A stretch of DNA of 25,894 nt from JAQVPN01 sp036170435 (GTDB lineage: Bacteria; Patescibacteriota; Gracilibacteria; BD1-5; UBA6164): the NCBI GenBank assembly GCA_036170435.1, contig JAVHPF010000095.1:1-25894 (forward strand). Reading direction: 5' to 3'. The notes below the pieces were generated by a model. That model searched no databases. It saw nothing but the letters and a program-made list of their open reading frames with translations, and was not told where the DNA came from. A program made the position numbers and the translations under genes. Shown one piece after another: positions 18,479 to 25,894 of the stretch. The number at the start of each line of letters is the position of its first letter. The first letter of the stretch is position 1.

Positions 18479-19468
18479 ATGACAAATTATAATGAAATAA
18501 TGAAAGAATATAAAGATATAGAATTCAAAGCTCATGTAGAACTTGATGATGTTATAAATAAAGTTACACAAGAAGCTTGAGAAATACTTGAAGCAAAAGA
18601 AAATGGTGATATTGAAGAAATGTATAAAGAAGCTTGAGATACTCTTGTAAATATTGTTTCAGTTGCCTATGAATTATGAATAATTCCAGATTTAGAAAAA
18701 AAATTGTCTTTAGAAGTAAGTGCTTCAAAATTATTGATAGATCTTGCTAATTGGAATACAAAAATTCAAGGATTTAGGAATAGATATTCAAGACAAGTTG
18801 AAACAGTTGAAAGCGTTACTAATGCTACTAATGATTTAGTTTCAGATATACTAAGTTTTTCTAATCCTGACTTATCAGCACTTGAAATGATAAAATATAA
18901 TACTTCTAAATTTCTTTCTAGAGCTTGAATGTATTATAAAAATATAGATTTAAAAGATTATATAAGAAGTGTTCCAAATTTCCCAAAAAAGTGAATTGAT
19001 TTCAAAGATATTTCTCCACTTTTAGAAAATAGAGATGCAATGAGAAATATGGTATTTGAAATGGCTGAAAAATGTAAATGAGCTGATATTATTGCAGGAC
19101 TTGATGCAAGATGATTTTTATTTGGTGAAGCAATTGCAGTCTTACTTGAAAAACCTTTCGTAATGATTAGAAAAGCTGGAAAATTACCTTGAGAAACTGT
19201 TTGAATAAAATATGGTCTTGAATATTGAAATGATGAAATAGAAATCCAAGTTTGAGCAATCAAAGAAGGACAAAAAGTTGCATTGGTTGATGATTTATTA
19301 GCTACTTGAGGAACTATGAAGGCTGCAAGTAATTTAGTTGAAAAAGTTTGATGAAAAGTTGAAAATATAGTATTTGCAATATCTCTTGATGAAGAAGCAT
19401 TAATGGAAATGCCTGAAAGAAAAAAATTATGAGAATATAAACTTGAAAGTATTTTAAAATATAATTAA
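18479..19468 (+). CDS. apt: MazG-like pyrophosphohydrolase domain fused to adenine phosphoribosyltransferase
   Basis: 329 aa. Residues about 15-75 carry the all-alpha MazG-type metal site ExxE...ExxD: EAGE (32-35) and EAGD (51-54) within QEAGEILEAKENGDIEEMYKEAGDTL. A helical region of unclear function (about 75-150) follows. Residues about 155-325 are an Apt domain: DYIRSVPNFPKKGIDFKDISPLL, GLDARGFLFGEAIA, RKAGKLPGETV, and the PRPP loop VDDLLATGGT (Asp271-Thr279, Gly277 by TGA). Apt converts adenine plus PRPP to AMP and pyrophosphate; MazG domains cleave NTPs to NMP and pyrophosphate. Joining both in one chain suggests control of nucleotide pools or removal of wrong nucleotides. Only 6 bp separate it from the PRPP-synthetase-like gene. 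Confidence 0.85.
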
Positions 19469-19474
19469 AATATT

Positions 19475-20389
19475 ATGAACGATAAAATAAGTGATAAAGT
19501 TATAATTACTAGTCCAAGTTTTGATTATTTATGAGAAGAATTATCAAAAGAACTAAATATAAAAAAAGCTAATGTAAAAATGGAAAGATTCCCTGATGCC
19601 TGGCCAAATATACAGATTGTAAAAGATGATGTAAAAAATAAAATTGCAACTGTATTACTTGATTTCTCAGATCCAAAAGATTTCTTTATAAACTATGCTC
19701 TTTTACAATGACTTATAGATTATAAAGTTGCGGCTCTAAATATCATAATGCCCTATTTTCCAGTTGGAACTATGGAAAGAGTTTGAAAACCAGGTGAAGT
19801 TGCTACTGCTCATAGTTTTGTTAATATTCTTTCTAATTTAGCAAGCTGAAAATCAGGAGTAAAAAATAATTTACATATATTCGATATACATGCTGAAGTA
19901 GAAGAATTTTTATTTGATGCAAGAAATATAAATATAGAAACTCATAGTGTTTTTGAATTATTAAAAGAAGAAATAAAAGGAAAAACTATTGTATTCCCTG
20001 ATGAATGAGCTGCTAAAAGATTTTGAAACATATTTAATGATTTTGATAAAGTTGTTTGTTCTAAAAAAAGAGTTTGATGAAATAGAATAATTGAACTAAA
20101 AGAATGAGACCCCGTTTGAAAAGATTTAATAATTATTGATGATTTAATCCAAACTTGAGGAACTATAATTGAGGCTTCAGAAAAACTAAAAAGCTTATGA
20201 GCAAAATCTGTAAGCGCATTTGCTAGTCATTGAGTTTTTCCAGACAATTCTCATGAAAAATTAGCAAAATGAATTGATAAATTAATAGTTTCTGATTCAA
20301 TTCCAGAAAACAACAAAAGAAAATTAGCTATTGAAAATATGGAAATACTAAGAATTAAGAATTTAGTAAAAGAAATAATTTTGGATTAA
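19475..20389 (+). CDS. prs: Ribose-phosphate pyrophosphokinase-like protein (PRPP synthetase)
   Basis: 304 aa. Motifs: MPYFPVGTMERVGKPGEVATAHS (from residue 92), which resembles the longer class of PRPP synthetases (plant cytosolic and archaeal-like forms, LPFFPTG.MER); HIFDIHAE (His134, Asp137, His139); and the PRPP-binding loop IIIDDLIQTGGT (Asp222-Asp223) with the first loop Gly as TGA. It makes PRPP from ribose 5-phosphate and ATP. Its product is the cosubstrate of the Apt domain encoded just upstream, so together they form a small adenine-salvage unit, sensible in a host-dependent cell without de novo purine synthesis. The exact substrate specificity cannot be told from sequence, since this subgroup is divergent. 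Confidence 0.8.
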
Positions 20390-20407
20390 TATTACAGAAT
20401 AAAACTC

Positions 20408-20440
20408 AAAAAAGTCTAGGCTAAAAGTCTGGGCTTTTTT
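20408..20440 (+). terminator. Terminator of the salvage operon
   Basis: AAAAAAGTCTAG ... CTGGGCTTTTTT stem with two G-U pairs, followed by TTTT, shortly after the prs stop. Confidence 0.65.
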
Positions 20441-20495
20441 GTTTGTAATAAAGAAATATGATAAAATTAAAGCAAATATTAAAATAATAAAAACC

Positions 20496-23030
20496 ATGAA
20501 AAATTTTGATTTCACACAAATGCATTCAGAAAGCCTTGCAAGGGAAAAATTTGCAAGTGATTTTTTGTTGTCTATGGAATCAAAATGACTTATAGAAAAA
20601 TGAAATTGAAAATTATTAGGAGAAACCAAAGTAAAATTATTAAATTTACATACTTTTTTTTGAAATAATCCACAGAAATTACGAGAATGAAAGAAAAAAA
20701 TTGAAAAAGAGCTTATTATAGAAGAAACTAAAATAAAAAAAGAATATGAACACTCAGAAATAAAAATAAATGATATTGAAGTTCAAAAAATACAAAATGA
20801 ACTTTATGAAAAGTTATCTATAAAGAAAAAAACTTATCAAAATAGTGAAACTTCGCAATTTATAAAATGAATAATTGATGTTTCATTGCTTCAAAATGCA
20901 GATTTAATAATGTATTTAAAAAATAATTGAACTGAACTAATAGTAAAAATTTTTGATGAAATATCTAAAATGAATTTTTCTGATGTTTTAAAAATTTTTG
21001 CCCAGATAATTGAATGAATTGGAAAAAGTATTTGAGATTTATTTGTTTGAAATGCTTATGAAAAATGAAAATCAGTTGCTGAATTAGGTTTGTCTACAGC
21101 TGTATTTCTAACTATATGAAAAAAGATTTTAAAAAAATGAGCTGTAAAAGAAATCAGTAAAATAGAATTAAACTCAATCAAAAAAACTATTCCAAAAAAT
21201 ATTCCAGCGCAAGAATTAAAAAATGAAATTCCTAAAATAAATGAAAAAATACTAGAAGAAAAAACATCTGATACTTTAAAAATTTCACCAATTTTATCTA
21301 CAAATCAACATGAATTTAGAGAAAAAATAATAGAAATTTTGAATTCTGATAAAAATATAAAAAAAATAGAAATTCCACATGATAGAAAAACCAAAGAACT
21401 CATAAACTCTATAGTAAGCGAAAATTATCCTTTGATTGAAGTTATGAGACTTGTTCCTGGTGAAACTGTTACAAATATTACATTTTCTTGAATTAAAAAA
21501 CTAAATGATAATTTAGGACAAAATTTTACTGATACATTACTTGAAAAACTTCAAGACAATATAAAAAATAATTTCAAAAAAAATACTACTTGATTAAAAG
21601 AAAGTTCAAGAATAATTAGAACAAATTACAAAAATCTTACATTTTCATCTCCTAATATTAATGTTGGGAAATCGTTTTTTGAATGAAAAAATAAGGATGA
21701 AATTATATCAAATTTAATAACAGAATTAAATCCTGATATAGAAAAAATATCTATAAAACTATGAAAAGATAAATCTGAAATAGAGACTCTTATAAGAGAA
21801 AATCTTGATTTTGCTATTTGAGAATCAATACTTAAAAAATGAGCGACAGATAAAGAAAAATTAAAAGTTTTTTATGAAGCTGAAATATCATCAAGAGAAT
21901 GAATCGGTAAATCATGACTTGATTCTACTAAATTTAATTTGAAAAATATTGAAAACCATTCTATAAAAGCTAGAAATAAAGAATTTGAAATTATAGAAAA
22001 ATATTATGACAAAGAATTTGAATTTAATAAAATAAGATATAAGGCAATAGTAAAAGACATAAATTGAATTACTACAATAAATCCTATTTTATTAAGGTAT
22101 GTTAGAAAATATGGGGAAACTTGACTAGTAAATCCTCCAGAATTAAATGAATTAACAAAAAATTACATAAATGAATTAAATTCATGATTTGATTTTATTT
22201 CACCAAGTATAAATCTAGATAAAGATTTAATAATAGCAAAAAAAATAAATTCGTGAATAAAAAAATGAAGTTTAGACATTGAAGATCTTGTTTATACATA
22301 TAAATGAACTCTATCTAGAGAATCTTTCTTTGAAATAACAAAATGAAGATCTTGAATGAGTGCTTTTATTGATATAAAAGATATGTGAATTGATAATTTA
22401 GGGGAATTCAAAATACTTTGAGATAAATTACTAGACTGAAAATTAGCTGAGGATGATCTACTTAAAGCATGAAATAAAGTAACTAAAAAATTTATAGATA
22501 CTGTTAAATCTCTAAAAGAAATATATTGAGACAAAATCCAAATATCGCTTGGTTGAGATGAAATATATTTATTTATAGAATGAGTAAGTAAAAATGAAGA
22601 AAGAGAAATTCTATCAAATTTAAATAAAGTAATGAATAAAAATCATCTTAAATCTAGAATTAGTCATAATTTTGATGATTGAAAATGATGAAAGAAAGAT
22701 TATTTTAGCAAGTTGGATAAATTAACAAGTATAAATAAATCTGTCGAAGAGAAAATAGAAAGCCTAATTATAGAGAAAAAAATGGAACATCTATTAAAAG
22801 TTCCTGATAACATTTCGCTGAATATAGAAAAATGATTAGAAAATCTTGTATTATGAGATTTAACAAATATAATAAATCCTATTTTGCAAAAAATAGATAA
22901 GAAAATTTTTGATTTTATAACATCTCCAATTGAGTGAAAAATCTTTGATTTATGAATTATATGAGGAACTAGGATAATATTTAGGTGATGAAAAAATTCG
23001 CTTATGGAAATAAATATTAATAAAATATAA
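20496..23030 (+). CDS. 844-aa cytoplasmic protein with a GGDEF-type (nucleotidyl cyclase fold) domain
   Basis: Starts MKNFDFTQMHSES. The N-terminal half is Lys/Glu-rich and helical, without signal peptide or clear membrane helix. Around residues 610-730 lies a GGDEF-like domain: GMSAFIDIKDMGIDNLGEF (first metal Asp626) and QISLGGDEIYLFIEG (GGDE at 686-689), followed by EEREILSNLNKVM. Both metal-binding acids and the GGDE turn are kept, so cyclase activity is possible, though the fold is also used for non-catalytic nucleotide binding. No EAL or receiver domain is visible. Its stop is 3 bp before the next start, suggesting a shared transcript with the 180-aa gene. I know no named family for the rest of the chain. 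TGA is heavily used for Gly, including the second Gly of GGDE. Confidence 0.65.
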
Positions 23031-23033
23031 AAT

Positions 23034-23576
23034 ATGCGTAGTGAAACAAGTACTATTGGTATATATAATACCTGAACAGAAAAAATAAAGAAATATTATG
23101 ACCGAGATTTAAAAAAATATTTCTGTAATATTCGGATTTGAAAAATACTTCTTGATGAATCTTTTGAGGAATTTTATACTAGTTTTTTAGATGAAACTGG
23201 AAGTTTTAATTATAAATTATTTCAAAATACAATTACTTATATAAATTGACTTCTAGAAAATAATGCTATGAACATAAGATATGATTCAATAGAAGAATAT
23301 ATCCAAGTTTATTCAAATTCAGTAAAGGACATATTATCTGATGAAAATTTAGAAACAAATAGTATGAACAAGCTAAAAGAAGATTTAGAAAATTTTTCTA
23401 GTAGAATTTTTACAAAATGATGAGAAACACAAGATAAAGATTATATAAAAACTCGTATCAAAGCTTTTATTGAAATGGAAAAATCAAAAATAGAAAAAAT
23501 TAAGTTTGATTATTCTAAATGAATTATTAATTTAACTATAAATACATTTACAAAAAAATTTTTTGAACTAATTTAA
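23034..23576 (+). CDS. Hypothetical protein, partner gene of the GGDEF-type protein
   Basis: 180 aa, helical and charged (YYDRDLKKYFCNIRIGKILLDESFEEFYTSFLD, ...NKLKEDLENFSSRIFTKGGETQDKDYIKTRIKAF). It has no signal peptide or membrane segment, and one Cys. It starts 3 bp after the GGDEF-type gene and ends at a strong terminator, so the two form a two-gene operon and may interact. Not recognised. Confidence 0.6.
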
Positions 23577-23607
23577 AAAAAACACTACTTAAAAGTAGTG
23601 TTTTTTT
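23575..23607 (+). terminator. Terminator of the GGDEF-type operon
   Basis: AAAAAAACACTACTT / AAGTAGTGTTTTTTT, 15-bp stem with a short loop, directly at the stop codon. Confidence 0.85.
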
Positions 23608-23634
23608 GCTTTATAGAAGCTAATATGTTAAAAT
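23606..23634 (+). promoter_or_regulatory. Promoter of the L,D-transpeptidase gene
   Basis: TTGCTT (23606-23611), 17 bp, TAAAAT (23629-23634), similar to the promoter at 812-839; start codon 32 bp downstream. Confidence 0.4.
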
Positions 23635-23665
23635 CAATAAAATTTTATAAACTAAGACTAGTAAA

Positions 23666-24436
23666 ATGGCTGAAATAAATGAAAAAGAAAATAGTGAAAT
23701 TCCAAATAATGAAGAAAAAAATGAAACCCTAATACTAATAGATAATAGTAAAATTGAAACATATAAAGAATTAAATGCAACGAAAACACAAATTAATGTT
23801 GAGCTACTAAAAGAAGAAATTTCTATAAAACAAGTTAAAATAAATACATTAAAAGATACTCCTCTATATATGCCTTGAATAAGAAGAAATCTTTGAGAAA
23901 TGTTATGATATTGACAAAGTGATGAAATATTAAAGAAGTATAATGATATAGACCCAAAAAAGAATTCTAAAAAAGGTCAAATACCTTTAAGTGATCTGGA
24001 TAAAGTAAATTTTCCTCTAATTTATGATGAATTAAGAAATTACTTTCCTAATAAAATAGATGATTTAAAAATAAATCATAAAATAAAATGAAAAGATTTA
24101 ATTTATATAACAAAATTAGAAAATTGATTACATTCTCTAGCCTATTATAAAGAATGAAAACTATATATAGCTACTTATATTTCTCCTGGTTTAAAAGATA
24201 AACATACTCCAGAGTGAGAATTTAAAATAAATTTTAAAGAACATGATAAAAGATCTAGAAAATATGATGATGCTCCTATGGCATACGCAATGAATATAAA
24301 TTGATGAATTTACATTCATCAATGAAAATCAGATTGAACTCAAAGATCTCACTGATGCGTAAGAGTTCCATGATTTTATGAACAAGAACTTTATTCTACA
24401 GTAAAAATAAATACTCCTGTTATAATAGATTTTTAA
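23666..24436 (+). CDS. L,D-transpeptidase (YkuD domain)
   Basis: 256 aa. The C-terminal domain (about 145-256) has SLAYYKEGKLYIATYIS, HTPEGEF and the catalytic block GIYIHQGKSDGTQRSHGCVRV, with His218, His229 and nucleophile Cys231; the Gly of SHGC (24353-24355) is TGA. Family members cross-link peptidoglycan stem peptides (3-3 links) or attach proteins to the wall outside the membrane. The first 75 residues are acidic and low in hydrophobics (MAEINEKENSEIPNNEEKNE), with no signal peptide or anchor, which is unusual for a wall enzyme. A different start does not help, as no hydrophobic stretch precedes it. Monocistronic, with its own promoter and terminator. Confidence 0.88.
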
Positions 24437-24438
24437 AC

Positions 24439-24472
24439 AAAAATACTCGTGAAATTCACGAGTATTTTTTTA
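24439..24472. terminator. Bidirectional terminator between the transpeptidase gene and rlmH
   Basis: AAAAATACTCGTGAA / TTCACGAGTATTTTT, perfect 15-bp stem with 1-nt centre; the rlmH stop on - lies at its edge. Confidence 0.85.
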
Positions 24473-24922
24473 ATGATGATATTCGCTTCCCTTTTTGATA
24501 GAAAGTCATCTGTAAATTTGTTCCAGTAATATCATAATTGCCATAATATGAGGAAATGTCATAGGAGACAATGAAAGCTTGAAGTCTATTTCATCCTTTA
24601 TTAGTTCAAAATCAACTCCGTAAGCTCCTCCAATTATAAAAACTATATCAGAATACAAATCTCTATTTTTCTCTATAAAATCAGCAAATCACATACTATC
24701 AAACTCTTTAGAATTTATATAAAGCAAAACTTTATATCATTTAGTTTTAGACAGAGTTTCTTTAAGTATCAAAGTTTCAGCTTTTACTATTTCACCTATA
24801 CTTCATTTATTTACTGGTTTTAATTTCATTAAAGAGACTTCTTTTTGAAGTCTCTTTAAGTATTCATTTATCGGGCTCTCAAAATGTTTAAAAGAATCAA
24901 CGAATGATATTATTTTTATCAT
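24470..24922 (-). CDS. rlmH: RlmH, 23S rRNA (pseudouridine1915-N3)-methyltransferase
   Basis: 150 aa, the normal family length. Signature features: LYINSKEFDSMGFADFI, the SAM-binding knot FIIGGAYGVD, LSLSPMTFPHIMAIMILLEQIYRGLSI and the conserved end GSEYHH. It methylates the pseudouridine in helix 69 of 23S rRNA on assembled ribosomes. It begins 1 bp after the stop of the 99-aa gene, so the two are translationally coupled. Several glycines, including those in SMGF and YRGL, are TGA. Confidence 0.93.
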
Positions 24923-24923
24923 A

Positions 24924-25223
24924 TTATGCTGCTTGTTCATCATCGAATTCTAGCTCTGTATCTTTTTTTAGAACCCAAAATTGATCTCAAGTTTCTCTTA
25001 AAGTTTCATAATTTGGTTCTGTTGAAACATTTCAAAAATAAGCTTCACTATGAGCTACACCATCAGTTCAAGATAATTTAGTCAAAATATCCATAGCAGA
25101 AACTCAAGTTTCATTAACAATTTCTTGTAGTTCTTTACTTATTGCTGTAAATTTATTTCTTACTTCGATATGAGATACCTCAACAGTAATAGGAGTTCAT
25201 GCTGGAATAGAAACTATTGTCAT
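24924..25223 (-). CDS. Hypothetical 99-aa protein upstream of rlmH
   Basis: Starts MTIVSIPAGTPITVEVSHIEVRNKF and ends with an acidic DTELEFDDEQAA. It has no signal peptide, no cysteine and no membrane segment. It looks like a small beta-then-helical soluble protein (SHIEVRNKFTAISKELQEIVNETGVSAMDILTKL). Not recognised. It heads an operon with rlmH and has a good promoter. Confidence 0.65.
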
Positions 25224-25250
25224 AATTTAATTATTAAAAAATAAGAAATA

Positions 25251-25278
25251 TTTATAAGATTTTTTGCTTTATTGTCAA
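25251..25278 (-). promoter_or_regulatory. Sigma70-type promoter of the 99-aa gene/rlmH operon
   Basis: On the - strand: TTGACA (25278-25273), 16 bp, TATAAA (25256-25251), 27 bp before the start codon. It is the best promoter match in the window and lies in the 62-bp gap after proS. Confidence 0.65.
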
Positions 25279-25285
25279 AGAAAAA

Positions 25286-25894
25286 CTATAATTTTATTAT
25301 TTTTCCTTCATTATCTAATCTTCCCTTCAATTCATATCCACCTTGTTCAAGAGTTTTTGGTGAAATAATTATTCTATTTGGAATACCAAGTAAATCAGCA
25401 TCATTCGCTTTTTGTCCAAATCATACTTTTCCTGTTCTATCATCTATTATAACCTCTCATCATTTGCTTTCAATTTCTCTAGCTAAATTAATTGCTTTTT
25501 CAAGATTATCTTCTCAAATAACTATTATATAATGACTTGCTGGAGCGATAGATTCTGGCCAAACTAATCATTTTTCATCCATTTTGTATTCAGCAATTAC
25601 TCACATAAGTCTAGAAATTCAAATTCCATAACATCCCATTACAACTTCATTTTTCCCATTTTTTTCATCTAAATAATTAAGTCCAAAAGCATTTGAAAAT
25701 TTTGTTCCAAGTTTGAAAATATTTCCAACTTCTGAAGTTTTTACTATTTCATATTTATCTGATTTACAATTTACACAAGAGAAAATTCATTCAACTATTT
25801 CATCATTATGAGCTTGCCCACAATCAGAACATACATATATATTATCTTCCCCGATTTCTAATTTAGTTTGAAATTCATAAGAATATTTAGAAAA
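25286..25894 (-). CDS. proS: Prolyl-tRNA synthetase, C-terminal part
   Basis: 202 residues are visible; the gene continues past the window edge. Seen: a CSDCGQAHNDE ... CVNCK four-cysteine knuckle, EVGNIFKLGTKFSNAFGLNYLD, motif 3 region VVMGCYGIGISRLMGVIAE, and LVWPESIAP leading into an anticodon-binding domain (SHYIIVIGEDN, IESKGGEVIIDDR, GFGQKANDADLLGIPNRI). This is the bacterial-type ProS layout, in which the editing insert ends before EVGNIF. It charges tRNA-Pro. GIGIS and GFGQ glycines include TGA codons. Confidence 0.92.

Noticed and set aside
1..25894. Widespread nonsense mutations (in-frame TGA), suggesting mass pseudogenes
   Set aside because: The TGAs fall at conserved glycines across unrelated intact enzymes; reassignment explains them. 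Only TAA/TAG interruptions in the silent RHS region remain as real lesions.

Overview
The window reads as coding DNA only if UGA is translated as glycine (genetic code 25). In nearly every gene, glycines of invariant motifs are written TGA while TGG is kept for tryptophan. Examples are the MutS Walker A loop (TGA at 8063-8065), the L,D-transpeptidase SHGC motif (24353-24355), the PRPP loops of two phosphoribosyl enzymes and the ApbE GGD motif. With the very low GC and small, streamlined genes this points to a Patescibacteria/CPR member of the Absconditabacteria (SR1) or Gracilibacteria. Standard-code gene calling shatters almost every gene here.

Left part (1-4.9 kb, + strand): the end of a spore-photoproduct-lyase-like radical SAM protein, then what looks like a flavin-based extracytoplasmic electron-transfer cluster. 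It comprises a small lipoprotein with an FMN-attachment motif, an exported repeat protein, a membrane haem-type reductase fused to a rubredoxin and an NAD(P)H:flavin reductase module, and ApbE, the enzyme that attaches FMN to such proteins. A long palindromic MITE-like element lies between the reductase and apbE, and a second copy lies near 7.3 kb.

4.9-9.4 kb: a type II toxin-antitoxin pair (- strand) with an 18-bp inverted repeat at the antitoxin start; a CPR-type 'baseplate J-like' single-pass membrane protein (- strand); a MutS that lacks its whole mismatch-recognition half; a 118-aa orphan gene that uses no UGA codons; and tRNA-Lys(CTT).

9.4-17.4 kb: a polymorphic-toxin locus. A giant YD-repeat/RHS protein (- strand, 16.8 to 12.0 kb) ends in an Ntox44-like tip and is followed by a small membrane protein that may be its immunity partner. 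Next comes a displaced, stop-containing second RHS tip (type-33-like toxin) with a DUF4279-like immunity gene, then degraded membrane-protein genes and a short third RHS scrap next to the tRNA. This looks like an archive of successive tip replacements. The RHS gene has lost its 5' end at a breakpoint near 16.94 kb, where it faces a + strand gene that has also lost its 5' end.

17.5-25.9 kb: a TrmB-type regulator divergent from a purine-salvage operon (a MazG-like/adenine phosphoribosyltransferase fusion followed by a PRPP synthetase-like gene); an 844-aa cytoplasmic protein with an intact GGDEF-type domain and a small partner gene; an L,D-transpeptidase without a visible signal peptide; and, on the - strand, a 99-aa unknown gene plus rlmH, and the C-terminal part of prolyl-tRNA synthetase. 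Hairpin terminators separate most units.
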